Shown in pieces: positions 17,386 through 25,959 of a stretch of DNA of 64,000 nucleotides. The position numbers were made by a program, and so were the translations under genes. The number at the start of each line of letters is the position of its first letter. Position 1 is the first letter of the stretch. Location of the stretch: the NCBI GenBank assembly GCA_001767525.1, contig MELF01000017.1, forward strand, positions 237,476 to 301,475, read 5' to 3'. This stretch comes from Acidobacteria bacterium RIFCSPLOWO2_12_FULL_68_19. GTDB taxonomy: Bacteria > Acidobacteriota > Vicinamibacteria > Vicinamibacterales > UBA2999. The notes beneath the pieces are model-generated. The model saw only the letters and a program-made list of their open reading frames with translations. It did not search any database and was not told the DNA's origin.

Positions 17386-18912
17386 TCACGGCCCGTGACC
17401 GGCAGCGTTCGTCCTCCGCGCCGCGCGGTCCCGCTTGAGGCCCTTCATCGATCGTTTCCGGCGCGGCTCGAGGACCGACGCCACCACTGCAGGCAACAAC
17501 GAGAGATAGCGTGCGCTCGTCGACGTCCGCATCGGAAGCGGCGCCGGCACACTGCACAGATCTTCGATCGCTTGGACGAGACGAGGCGTCGCCGGCGTAT
17601 CGAGCCCGTACGGCCTCACGAACATTTCCACGAATCGAGAGAACTGTCGACTCACCTCAGGATCCGGCCTGAGCGCCTCGGCGAGCTGCTCCAGATGCTC
17701 ATCGAACGACCGCGCGACCCGCAGGAACCCAAACTCGTGATTCACGAGGTAGTGAAAGTGAACCGTGCCTTCCTGTGTCTCCTTGAAGCGTTCGTCCAGT
17801 ATGGTCAGCGCCTTTCGCCGAAGGATGGCGGCGTCGATCAGCGCGCTCGTGTTGATGCCGACGACCGCGGCGGCGTGATGGATGGAGTCGAACAGGTCCT
17901 GTCTATCGGCGGAGGTCATCGGGTTCGCACCGTCGCGTGGATACATGACGAGGTTGTCCGGGCAGTCGTTCCGGAGCGGCACCCAGCAGTGCACGTTCTG
18001 CGGATGTGGCCGGATGAGGACGCCAGCGCTCCGCAGCGCCGTATCGGTGGCGGAGCGTACGCGGGAGATCCATTCACGCGCGAACGTCGATTCGTCCGAC
18101 GAGATGAACGTCGACGAGCCGACGTACAGCACATACGGCCGGGAGGCGTCGAGGCCGATGCGGCCGCAGAACTCGCGTCGGTCGCTCGGGATCGACGTGA
18201 ACCACTGATCGTACGCCTCGGCGCCAGTCACCACGACGCGGGCAGCAGGCACAGCATGGATCCGAACAGCCTCGTCGGCCTGGAGGCGATTCCACACCGC
18301 CACCATGTCGGGCATGACGCAAATCTGCCCCTTGTTCGTGAGATTGTCCCAGCTATGTACGAGTAGCGCCGTGCGGATGCCAAGCGCCCGCGCCGCCTTG
18401 ACCAGTTCGGTCTGCGGCGAGCCTAGGTCAACCAGCGGCGAGACCACGAGCACGTCGGGACGGACCCCACGGAGGTACTCGACGACGGCACGGTCCGGAG
18501 GAGCAGCCCACTCGAGCCCATGGCATATCCGCGCAAAAGAGCGACCGGAGGCGAACCGCCGGACAAGCGGTAACGCCGTGATGTGCCGCGCCACTACCGG
18601 CACCCGCGCCGCCGCACGCTGGCGCAGCTTCGCCGTGTGCCGGAACTCCGGCCGAAAGTAACGGGCGTAGTCGTGCATGCTGCGGATCCAATTGACCCAT
18701 GGTGTCCAGAACACCGACGGAAAGGACCGCACGTCGCACTGAACGCCGTGCTGCGTCTCGTACTCGTGGAGCAGCACACTTGCTTCACTCTTTGCCTTCT
18801 TGAGATGGTTGAAGAGGAGCTGAACCTCATGCCCGCGCTCCGCCAGTAGCCGGATTGTGGAGTCGAAATTCCGCAGGTAGCCAGGGTGAGCGAGCGAAAA
18901 CAGGACGTTCAT
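17386..18912 (-). CDS. GT-B-like glycosyltransferase module, stand-alone
   Basis: A single 508-residue copy of the repeated module: HPGYLRNFDSTIRLLAERGH at the start, SWDNLTNKG at 188-196, VTGAEAYDQWF, IRPHPQN at about 300, and VGINTSALIDAAI at about 351. It ends in a basic tail (EPRRKRSMKGLKRDRAARR). Unlike most copies it has a longer, charged segment at residues 35-65. It overlaps the GT32 gene by ATGA, and these two genes together lie between two halves of a broken paralogue, so they may have arrived as a pair. Likely role: transfer of one sugar or phospho-group to the growing polymer; specificity unknown. Confidence 0.75.
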   Translation of the reverse strand: MNVLFSLAHPGYLRNFDSTIRLLAERGHEVQLLFNHLKKAKSEASVLLHEYETQHGVQCDVRSFPSVFWTPWVNWIRSMHDYARYFRPEFRHTAKLRQRAAARVPVVARHITALPLVRRFASGRSFARICHGLEWAAPPDRAVVEYLRGVRPDVLVVSPLVDLGSPQTELVKAARALGIRTALLVHSWDNLTNKGQICVMPDMVAVWNRLQADEAVRIHAVPAARVVVTGAEAYDQWFTSIPSDRREFCGRIGLDASRPYVLYVGSSTFISSDESTFAREWISRVRSATDTALRSAGVLIRPHPQNVHCWVPLRNDCPDNLVMYPRDGANPMTSADRQDLFDSIHHAAAVVGINTSALIDAAILRRKALTILDERFKETQEGTVHFHYLVNHEFGFLRVARSFDEHLEQLAEALRPDPEVSRQFSRFVEMFVRPYGLDTPATPRLVQAIEDLCSVPAPLPMRTSTSARYLSLLPAVVASVLEPRRKRSMKGLKRDRAARRTNAAGHGP

Positions 18913-19916
18913 TCGGCCGGGGGTGTGCTCAGCGACTTCTGGAGCCGCTTGCGTTCCGCGCGCTCGAGCTTCCCCTGTCTCTCTAGGGTCTCGAGCCGCA
19001 GCGTCAGGCGGTCGATTCCGCGGTCCAGCCGCCCGAGGCGTCTGTGAATCTGCTCTAACATGTGCAGCTTCTTCGCGATCCTGAGGAGTGCCGGTATGAT
19101 GCCGAGCTCACGCCGCTCATTGCCGTGGAACTGATCGCCCGACTGGGCATTCGCCGAAGACTCCGGCTGGCCGTATCTCGACGAAAGCTCCTGCAGCCGT
19201 GCGCGTAGCTGCCCGGTATCGGACAGCTTCAGCACCGCGTTCACCTCCCGCACGACACCCAAGAGTTCGTTCTGCATCTCGCGGAGCCGCTCTTCGGCCA
19301 CCCGCGCCGCCTTGCGAAACCCCTCCTCGTCCTTCCACGAACGCTCGACGTGATGAATCGCGAACGCCCGCGACCGCTGCTCGACGTTCAGAGGATAGAA
19401 CACCCACGGCTCGAAGACCTTGACCTCGGGATGTCCGAGGAGGACGCGGTTCATCAGAAGTGGACCGGTTGCTTCCTTGTCGTACCCGTGACACTCGCGC
19501 GGGCGGCATGCCCGAATGACTTCCAGCACGATGGGGTGCTGCGGCACGGCGCCGATCACGGCGTTGTTGGCCGATCCGAGCTTCGTATCCGCTACGAAGA
19601 AATCGAGGCCGTTGATCAGCTTGTCGATCGGCCGTAGACATTCGATGTCGGTGTCCACGTACACGCCGCCACTCGCATGGACGACCTCCAACCGAAGCAT
19701 GTCCGAGCGCTCGACCGGATTGCGCAGGCGGTCACGAATCTCGGGCCTTATTAGCGTGGCGGGCAGATTCTCCTCCGTCCAGAGCCGGAATTCCCAGTCC
19801 GGATGGTGCTCCGTCCACGTCTCGCGATACCGCACGAATTCATCAGGCAGCGGCCTTTGGCCGAGCCACACCTGATGAATGATCTTCGGAATCATCCCTC
19901 CCATTCTGGCCATCAC
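18909..19916 (-). CDS. GT32-family (OCH1-like) glycosyltransferase with C-terminal coiled coil
   Basis: The protein has the classic MIPKIIHQVWLG opening (from its eighth residue) and the sugar-binding block RSDMLRLEVVHASGGVYVDT followed by DIECL; DTD is the DXD metal and nucleotide-sugar site. FVADTKLGSANNAVIGA and GPLLMNRV follow as in family 32. The last 130 residues are helical and charged and probably form a coiled coil, unusual for this family. I give the ATG at 19916, which overlaps the truncated gene's stop (ATGA); ATG at 19895 gives the family-like start and has GGGAG close upstream. It shows more A/T at third positions than most neighbours, consistent with later arrival. Confidence 0.85.
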   Translation of the reverse strand: MMARMGGMIPKIIHQVWLGQRPLPDEFVRYRETWTEHHPDWEFRLWTEENLPATLIRPEIRDRLRNPVERSDMLRLEVVHASGGVYVDTDIECLRPIDKLINGLDFFVADTKLGSANNAVIGAVPQHPIVLEVIRACRPRECHGYDKEATGPLLMNRVLLGHPEVKVFEPWVFYPLNVEQRSRAFAIHHVERSWKDEEGFRKAARVAEERLREMQNELLGVVREVNAVLKLSDTGQLRARLQELSSRYGQPESSANAQSGDQFHGNERRELGIIPALLRIAKKLHMLEQIHRRLGRLDRGIDRLTLRLETLERQGKLERAERKRLQKSLSTPPAE

Positions 19917-20179
19917 ATGAGGCGCGGCGAGTAGAGCGCCAGCCGCACATCGCGGCCAAGCAATCCCCAGCCGCTGTCCCGGGGTTCGTTGTCCCTCTCA
20001 GCAAAGCTCGGGTATTCGCTGGCAAGCTGTCGGGCGATGCCGATTGGATCCAGCTGGAGGCACCTGGAGGTGCCGCGGAACGCGATATGGACGTGATGGC
20101 CGCGATCACAGAGCAGGCGCAGCGCCGAGTCGAAGTTCCGGACGTACACGGTGCTCCGCATGAAGAACAGGACCTTCAT
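19913..20179 (-). pseudogene. Truncated GT-B-like module: N-terminal 88 residues only
   Basis: The frame begins MKVLFFMRSTVYVRNFDS, follows the module through CDRGHHVHIAFRG and LDPIGIARQLASEYPSF to GWGLLGRDVRL, and then stops at TGA where intact paralogues continue with the rest of a 450-residue domain. It keeps ATGA overlaps at both ends, so it may still be translated as a short peptide or serve only to couple ribosomes to the GT32 gene. It is closest to the amino end of 14485-17025 and 20176-22647. With the FkbM tail at 17022 it looks like the left and right ends of one lost fusion gene. Confidence 0.7.
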
Positions 20180-22647
20180 CGTCCGGCTCCGTGACCGTCT
20201 CGCACGAACACGCCGTACCAGATCGCCTGCTCCCCCCTCCTGGTCGTGGAGACGACCTTCGAGTCCAGCCGGAACCCGTGCCGCTCGAGCATGCCGGTGA
20301 CAGCGTCGGAAGCCGGGGTCGCCACTTCCACGAGCATCGATCGCAGAGCCTGCGACGACAGGGTGCACGAGGCGCCCTCGAGCACGGCCAGCTCTCCTCC
20401 GTCGACGTCGAGCTTGATGTGCGTGGGCGGCGGCAGATGCAGCAAGTTGACGACGTCATCCAGACGGAACGTCATGACCGGCTGCTCGTACCGGACCGGA
20501 CCGTCACCGGACGCGCCGGGACCCAGGACGTGGCGGGCAGCGCCAGGTTCCAGATTGCGAAGCCCGAGGACGGTCATGCCGGTGACGCTCGAGAGCGCCA
20601 CCGGGACGGGCGTCACCTGCCCGGCTACTTCGTTGAGGACGACGTTGGCGCAGAGCGTCGCCACGGTTGCGTAACTCGGCTCGAATGCGACCACCCGCGC
20701 GCCGCCGTCCGGCTTCTTCGCGGCGACGAGGGAATAGGCGCCCACGTTGGCGCCGATGTCGTAGAGCACGTCCCCCTGCCCGATGCTGTCGTGGATCCAC
20801 TCGATCGTGAACGGCTCCTTGCTGCACGCGCGCAGCCGGAACTCCTCGGCGTCGGTCATGACGCGCATGTAGATGTCCGCGTGCGCGTAATCGAGCTTCC
20901 GCGGCCTGGTGGCGGAATGCAGCTCGATGTACGACAACGGCGGGAACTCGTCGAAGGTGGCGCGAAGGAAGCTCCTCCGGTCCACTTCGCCCAGCCGGCG
21001 GAAGCCCGCGACGAGGGCCGGCATGGTCTGCAGCTCCTTCGCCTGGTCGGCGGCAGCCCGCCGGGCGCGCTTCTCGGCCTCCTCCAGCGCCTGCTCCGCG
21101 CGCCGCGCCCGCTCCTGGGCGTCGCGGGCGCGGCGCTTGACCTTGCTCAGCACGCGCTGCGCCGCCTGAGTCGAGGCCGCGATCTCGGCCTCGCGCTCGA
21201 GCACGGCGGCGCGGCGAGCCAGCCGCGGGCGGGCGAGCGGCGCCCACAGGGGCTCCCGATGGCGCCGCGCCGGCCGGCGCGCGAGCCGCTCGAGCGCGTC
21301 GACCAGACGTGGGGTCGAGGGCGCATCGATCCCGAACGGTCGGACGAACGCCTCCACAAAGCGTCGCCCCCGGCCGTCGTCCTCGTGCGGCGTCTGCACG
21401 GCTGACTCCAGCTGCGCGAAGTGCTCGGCGAAATCGTGCGCCTCGTGCACCAGTCCGCCGTTGGCGCTGCGAAGATGGTGGAAGTGCAGCGTGCCGTCCT
21501 GGGTGTCCCGGAACTCCGGCGCGAGCACCGTGTAGACCGGACGCCCGAGAATGGCGCTCTCGATCTCGGCCGTCGTGTTGACGCCCACGACCGCCGCACT
21601 GTGGTAGATCGAGTCGAAGTACGCGCTGCGCGTCTCGATATCCACCGGAGCTGCCCCCGCCGGCGGCCACACGGCGATGTCGCCGAGACTGCTGAGATCG
21701 ACGTTCTGCCACTGGTCCGCATTCTGCGGGTGCGGCCGCACGAGGATTCCCACGCGCCGAAGCGCCGCCGAGGGCGACTGGCGAACCTGCGCCGCCCAGC
21801 TGCGGACGAACGGCACCTCTTCGGGAGCGACGAATTTCGACGAACACACGTACAGGAGGTACGGCCGATCGGCAGGCAGCCCGACGCGTGCGCAGAACGC
21901 CTCCTGCGTCGTACTGGGGCGCCAGTCGAACCAGTGGTCGAACGCCGCCGCGCCCGTCACGGCCACACGGCGGGCGGGAATGGCGTGCAGCGTCATGGCC
22001 TCGTGTTTCATCGCCTCGTTCCACACGGCGACGAGGTCGACCGGCCCGTGGATCAACCCCTTGTTGGTCAGGTTGTCCCAGCTGGCGACGCACAGCGCGG
22101 TTCGCACGCCAAGCACCCGGGCGCTGCGGATGAACTCGGTCTGGGGGGAGCCGGGCTCGATGAGCGGCGTGACCGCGAGCACGTCGGGGCGCGCCTTGGC
22201 GACGTAGGCGTCGATGGCGGGGTCGCGCGGGATCGCACGATCCATGAGCTGCAGCGATCGCATCAGCAGCGTCCGCCCGAGCGGAGTGGCCGTGAACCCC
22301 TGCTGCGCCCGATCGAGGATCGCCGGCGCCACCTCACGCGTGGCGCGCTCCCGGAGCTTCGGCGCGTCCCGGTACTCCGGCGCCAGGTACCGGAGGTAGT
22401 CGACGCCCCGGCGCAGTTCGCGCGCCAGCAGCCCCCATCCGTCCGTCCGCGCCGGAATGTCGCCGCAGGAGAAGTTCGAGTACTGCTCGGCCAGGCGCCG
22501 GGAGACGTCGATCGGATCGAGCAGCGGGTGTCTCTCTCTGTTCTGATAGGCGACGTGCACGCGGTGTCCGCGCTCGCACAGCAGCCGGATGGTCGATTCG
22601 AAGTTTCGAACGTATCCGGAATGACGCATGACGAAGAGCAGTCTCAT
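20176..22647 (-). CDS. GT-B-like glycosyltransferase fused through a coiled coil to an FkbM methyltransferase
   Basis: An 823-residue fusion. Residues 1-460 are the repeated module (MRHSGYVRNFESTIRLLCERG, SWDNLTNKG, LVRPHPQN, VVGVNTTAEIESAILGRPV). About 465-540 is an Ala-Arg-Glu coil (AQERARRAEQALEEAEKRAR). Residues 545-823 are an FkbM-type methyltransferase: VLYDIGANVGAYSLVAAKK, VVAFEPSYATVATLCANV and HIKLDVDGGELAVLEGA. FkbM enzymes put methyl groups on sugar oxygens. Thirty bases separate it from the upstream FkbM gene; no clear ribosome site precedes its ATG. The arrangement mirrors 14485-17025 with a different methyltransferase class on the same module and coil. Confidence 0.85.
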   Translation of the reverse strand: MRLLFVMRHSGYVRNFESTIRLLCERGHRVHVAYQNRERHPLLDPIDVSRRLAEQYSNFSCGDIPARTDGWGLLARELRRGVDYLRYLAPEYRDAPKLRERATREVAPAILDRAQQGFTATPLGRTLLMRSLQLMDRAIPRDPAIDAYVAKARPDVLAVTPLIEPGSPQTEFIRSARVLGVRTALCVASWDNLTNKGLIHGPVDLVAVWNEAMKHEAMTLHAIPARRVAVTGAAAFDHWFDWRPSTTQEAFCARVGLPADRPYLLYVCSSKFVAPEEVPFVRSWAAQVRQSPSAALRRVGILVRPHPQNADQWQNVDLSSLGDIAVWPPAGAAPVDIETRSAYFDSIYHSAAVVGVNTTAEIESAILGRPVYTVLAPEFRDTQDGTLHFHHLRSANGGLVHEAHDFAEHFAQLESAVQTPHEDDGRGRRFVEAFVRPFGIDAPSTPRLVDALERLARRPARRHREPLWAPLARPRLARRAAVLEREAEIAASTQAAQRVLSKVKRRARDAQERARRAEQALEEAEKRARRAAADQAKELQTMPALVAGFRRLGEVDRRSFLRATFDEFPPLSYIELHSATRPRKLDYAHADIYMRVMTDAEEFRLRACSKEPFTIEWIHDSIGQGDVLYDIGANVGAYSLVAAKKPDGGARVVAFEPSYATVATLCANVVLNEVAGQVTPVPVALSSVTGMTVLGLRNLEPGAARHVLGPGASGDGPVRYEQPVMTFRLDDVVNLLHLPPPTHIKLDVDGGELAVLEGASCTLSSQALRSMLVEVATPASDAVTGMLERHGFRLDSKVVSTTRRGEQAIWYGVFVRDGHGAGR

Positions 22648-22677
22648 CGGCCTGAGCGGGAGCGTCGGCGACGCGTG

Positions 22678-23502
22678 TCAGCGGCGTACGAACAGGACAT
22701 CAGCAACCCGCGGAAAGGCGCCCGGCGGGCGATGCTCGACGACCTCCGCCACTTCGTAATCGAGACGCTGCATGAACGCCGTGACGGCGCCGACGCGTGG
22801 ATCGGCGGCGTCGGCCTCGATCAACTCCGTGTACACCTCGCACGGCGACGACGACAGCACCTCCGCCGCGCCGGCCAGCACCTTGTCCTCGACGCCATCG
22901 ACGTCGAGCTTGATCCGGGTCGGCCTGGCCAGACCCGTCACGCGCACGAGATCGTCCAGCCTGAACGTCAGCACGTGCTCGACGGCGGCCGGCGTGAAGG
23001 GGCGCCGCGCGTAATCGAGCGGCTCGCCGACGGTGTGCGACGCGCTTCCGGCGCCGAGGCGCGACCGGTGGAACGGCCGCACGCCTGTTTCGTCGAACAG
23101 CGCGACCTGCAGCGGCGTCACGACGTTGCCGAGATCGTTCGCAAGGATGTTGCGAACGAGCGCCGCAAAGCTGTCGAACGCCGGTTCGACGGCGATGACC
23201 GGCACGCGTCCCCCGTGGAGACGGGCGGCGACGAGCGAGAGGCCCCCGATGTTGGCGCCGATGTCCAGGAAGACGTCGGAGGGGCCGAACGAAGCGAGCC
23301 ACGTGACGAGCGGCGCCTGCTGCACGCGCCGCCGCCGCGCCCGCTTGTACTCGGAGATCGATCCGAGGTTGAAGCGGAGGCCGTCCTGGTCCTCGAAACC
23401 CGCGGTCGCCTGCAGCTCTTCCAACAGGCGCAGGCGGAACCTGATCGGCAGGGTGGCGGCCTCGTCGATGAGGAGCCGAAGCTTCTCTTCCCCCGCCCTC
23501 AC
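22678..23502 (-). CDS. FkbM-family methyltransferase, stand-alone
   Basis: A 274-residue methyltransferase with VFLDIGANIGGLSLVAARL at about 77, IAVEPAFDSFAALVRNI and RIKLDVDGVEDKVLAGA, the three standard FkbM blocks. The amino end is a short helical stretch instead of a glycosyltransferase. The start is a GTG (GAG precedes it closely); no ATG is available. It lies 21 bases after a small coiled-coil gene and 30 before the fusion of the same class, so it is part of the operon next to the exporter. It probably O-methylates a sugar of the polymer or its terminus. Confidence 0.85.
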   Translation of the reverse strand: MRAGEEKLRLLIDEAATLPIRFRLRLLEELQATAGFEDQDGLRFNLGSISEYKRARRRRVQQAPLVTWLASFGPSDVFLDIGANIGGLSLVAARLHGGRVPVIAVEPAFDSFAALVRNILANDLGNVVTPLQVALFDETGVRPFHRSRLGAGSASHTVGEPLDYARRPFTPAAVEHVLTFRLDDLVRVTGLARPTRIKLDVDGVEDKVLAGAAEVLSSSPCEVYTELIEADAADPRVGAVTAFMQRLDYEVAEVVEHRPPGAFPRVADVLFVRR

Positions 23503-23523
23503 CTCACGCCGCCCCCACGGCGT

Positions 23524-23805
23524 TCACGCATCCGTGCGCGCGTCGCTCCTGCGTCTTGCGGCAATCTTGCTCGCCCGCCGGCGCCGGAGGCGGGCATGGT
23601 CCCGAGCCTCGGCGACGGTCGCCGCAGCCCCTTCGATGCGCGTGCGCGCATCCCGGGCCGCCGCCCGCAACTCGCGCACGGCGCGGCCGTACGCCTCGAG
23701 GACGGCCCCGGCGGCGACGCCCGCCCCACTGTCTCCTTCGCGGGCGCGACCGACGCGATCGAGGAGCGCCAGGACGGCGTCGAACCGCAGGTCTGGCTGG
23801 TTCAC
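23524..23805 (-). CDS. Small coiled-coil protein (93 residues), unknown
   Basis: This short frame starts at GTG overlapping the wzm stop (GTGA), fills a space that would otherwise be 300 bases, and ends 21 bases before the next gene. The product is helical and highly charged: a first half with VLALLDRVGRAREGD and VLEAYGRAVRELRAAARDAR, then a basic end ARLRRRRASKIAARRRS. I recognise no family. Its position directly after the exporter genes and the presence of similar coils across the cluster suggest an accessory or scaffold part. Because it is short and compositionally biased, it could still be chance coding. Confidence 0.5.
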   Translation of the reverse strand: MNQPDLRFDAVLALLDRVGRAREGDSGAGVAAGAVLEAYGRAVRELRAAARDARTRIEGAAATVAEARDHARLRRRRASKIAARRRSDARTDA

Positions 23806-24686
23806 AGACGATCGATCGTCGACGATTCGTTGGCGGTGAAGAACCAGATGCCGGCCGCCATCGCCACGACCGCAATCCCGAACGAGGTGGCCAGCGGAAG
23901 GAGCGGCAGCTCTCCGACGCCGAGGACTCCCCACCGGAACGCGGCGACCACCGAGGCCATCGGATTGATGAAGATGAGCCACCGATGCTCGGGCGGCACC
24001 AGCGAGATCGGATAGAAGACCGGCGTCAGGTACATCCAGAACTGCATGAAATAGCGCAGTCCGAACCGTGTTTCCTTGTGCCGTGCCTGGAAGACGCACG
24101 TCCAGAGGATGACGCTCAACGCGCAGAACACGGTGAAGACGCTCATCAGCAGCGCGACGAGCAGGCTCGGCCCTACCCTGACGTAGAGCACGCCGTCCTT
24201 CCAGAGATAGAAGAGCGCGACGAGCGTCAGCAGCACCATGTAGATGAGGAAGTAGGCCGCCGCCGGCGCGACCGATGCGATGGGTGAGATCAGCCGCGGG
24301 AAGTACAGCCGCTTGATGAGGCTCTTGTGCTGGTCGAGGCACTTGGTCCCGAAGAGGATCGATCGGTCGAACAGGCTCCACGGCACGAAGCCGGTCATGA
24401 AGAACAGCACGAACGGCACGCCGTCGGACGGAAGCCGCAGGAGCCCGCCGAACACGAAGCCGCCCACGAGAATCGGGAAGAGCGGCCGCGCAAACAGCCA
24501 GAAGATCCCGAGCGACGTGCCTTCGTACAAATCCTTCACCGTGCGAACGGCCAGGAACCACAGCAGCCGGCGGTACCGCCAGAGCTCGATCGCCCGGGCG
24601 GCGGTCCCTTCCCGGGCCGGCTCGATGACCCAGGTTTCGGTCTCGCCCGGCCGGTCGATGGCTGCACCGTCAGAAGCGCGCGACAC
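23802..24686 (-). CDS. wzm: ABC-2 type polysaccharide exporter, permease subunit (Wzm-like)
   Basis: A 294-residue inner-membrane protein with about six hydrophobic spans. The cytoplasmic start RRLLWFLAVRTVKDLYEGTS and the GIFWLFARPLFPILVGGFVF span are typical of O-antigen and capsule permeases, as is FFMTGFVPWSLFDRSI and the PVFYPISLVPPEHRWLIFINPMA block before the last spans. Together with the ATPase it moves a lipid-linked polysaccharide across the inner membrane. The GTG start overlaps the wzt stop by 17 bases; no nearer ATG exists. Its presence implies the polymer is completed in the cytoplasm before export, not by a Wzy polymerase. Confidence 0.9.
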   Translation of the reverse strand: MSRASDGAAIDRPGETETWVIEPAREGTAARAIELWRYRRLLWFLAVRTVKDLYEGTSLGIFWLFARPLFPILVGGFVFGGLLRLPSDGVPFVLFFMTGFVPWSLFDRSILFGTKCLDQHKSLIKRLYFPRLISPIASVAPAAAYFLIYMVLLTLVALFYLWKDGVLYVRVGPSLLVALLMSVFTVFCALSVILWTCVFQARHKETRFGLRYFMQFWMYLTPVFYPISLVPPEHRWLIFINPMASVVAAFRWGVLGVGELPLLPLATSFGIAVVAMAAGIWFFTANESSTIDRL

Positions 24687-25959
24687 CCTGCACCCCTTCC
24701 GGCTGCTCGTCGGGCCGCTGGAACCTCCAGCGGAACTGCGGCGTCAGATAGCCGGACGCCCGGACGTCCTTTTCGCGGCGCGCCTTTCCGTCCGGCGCGT
24801 ACACGATGAAGGAGAGCGGCTCGCCCATGATCACGTACTGGCGGCGTCCCTCGCCTTCGCGCGCGACGGTCAGGCTGGGCACCACGCTGTAGGTCATCTC
24901 GTTGAAGAAGCGGTGGGGCAGCCGCATCAGCGCCTCCCACATGCCGCCGGTTCTGAACAGGCGCATCCCCAGCGGATCGGCCGTGCGGAAGACCAGCTGC
25001 CCGCGCGCCCGCACGTCGTACGCCGCGCAGGCGCACAAGTGATCCTCGAGCAGTTCGAACCGCATGCGGAGATGCGTAATCTCGTCTGTCGGCATCCCGC
25101 GCACTTCGCGGCCGTCTTCGGTGACGACTCTCACGTCGTGGATGACGGCAAACCGGTTGAGGTGCCGGCCGCGCTCGGAGCCGGTCAGACCGCGCGCCCA
25201 GATCGAATTCTGATAGTCCGCGACGACTTCTTCCGAATCGCCGAACCCCACGACGCGTCCGGCGTTCAACCAGAGCGTCCGATTGCACACCCGCACGATC
25301 GCCTCCATGTCGTGCGACACGAACAGGACCGTGAGCCCTCGTGCCGCTTCCTGCTTCACGCGCTCGAGGCAGCGCTCCTGGAAGCTCTCGTCGCCGACCG
25401 CCAGGATCTCGTCGGCGAGCAGGATCGACGGCTCCATGTTGATGGCGACCGAGAACGCCAGCCGCAGATACATGCCGCTCGAGTAGTGCTTGAGCGGCGT
25501 ATCCACGAACTTGTCGACTTCGGCGAACTCCAGGATCTGGTCGAACCGGCGCGCCACGACGGCGCGGGGAACGCCCAGCATCGCGGCGTTCAGGAAGATG
25601 TTCTCCCGAGCGGACAGATCCGGATCGAATCCGGCGCCCAGTTCCAGCAGCGACACGACCCGACCGCTGCCCGTCACCCGGCCTTCGGTGGGCGCGACGA
25701 TCCGCGCCAGGATCTTCAGCAGGGTGGTCTTGCCGGCCCCGTTGGCGCCGATCACCCCGATCACGGTGCCGGGTTCGACGGTGAGCGACACGTCGCGGAG
25801 TGCCCAGAATTCGCGCGCCGGCTCCCTTTCCTGACCGTTCGCCGACCTCCGTCGAATCCGGGCGGCCAGCCGGCGCACGATGCCGGCCGGCGTTCGCTCC
25901 TCGGCGCTGCTTCCAAGCTCGTAGCGCTTCCCGATTCCCTCGACGACGATCGCGTTCAC
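24670..25959 (-). CDS. wzt: ABC polysaccharide exporter ATPase with long C-terminal domain (Wzt-like)
   Basis: A 429-residue ATPase. Walker A GANGAGKTT is at 71-79, the signature HYSSGM at about 158-163, Walker B SILLADE at 178-184 and the switch His in VSHD at about 216. The first 50 residues contain the insertion usual in Wzt proteins. About 170 residues follow the ATPase core and look like the beta-rich Wzt C-terminal domain, which in O8/O9a-type systems recognises the capped end of the polymer. The GTG start overlaps the stop of the next gene upstream (GTGA). The domain suggests that this polymer also carries a terminal mark read before export. Confidence 0.9.
   Translation of the reverse strand: MNAIVVEGIGKRYELGSSAEERTPAGIVRRLAARIRRRSANGQEREPAREFWALRDVSLTVEPGTVIGVIGANGAGKTTLLKILARIVAPTEGRVTGSGRVVSLLELGAGFDPDLSARENIFLNAAMLGVPRAVVARRFDQILEFAEVDKFVDTPLKHYSSGMYLRLAFSVAINMEPSILLADEILAVGDESFQERCLERVKQEAARGLTVLFVSHDMEAIVRVCNRTLWLNAGRVVGFGDSEEVVADYQNSIWARGLTGSERGRHLNRFAVIHDVRVVTEDGREVRGMPTDEITHLRMRFELLEDHLCACAAYDVRARGQLVFRTADPLGMRLFRTGGMWEALMRLPHRFFNEMTYSVVPSLTVAREGEGRRQYVIMGEPLSFIVYAPDGKARREKDVRASGYLTPQFRWRFQRPDEQPEGVQGVARF

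Noticed and set aside
21421..24015. 864-residue plus-strand frame across several minus-strand genes
   Set aside because: It is the antisense of clear FkbM, coil and exporter genes in GC-rich DNA, is Arg/His/Asp-rich and has no domain; such shadows are expected at this GC content.
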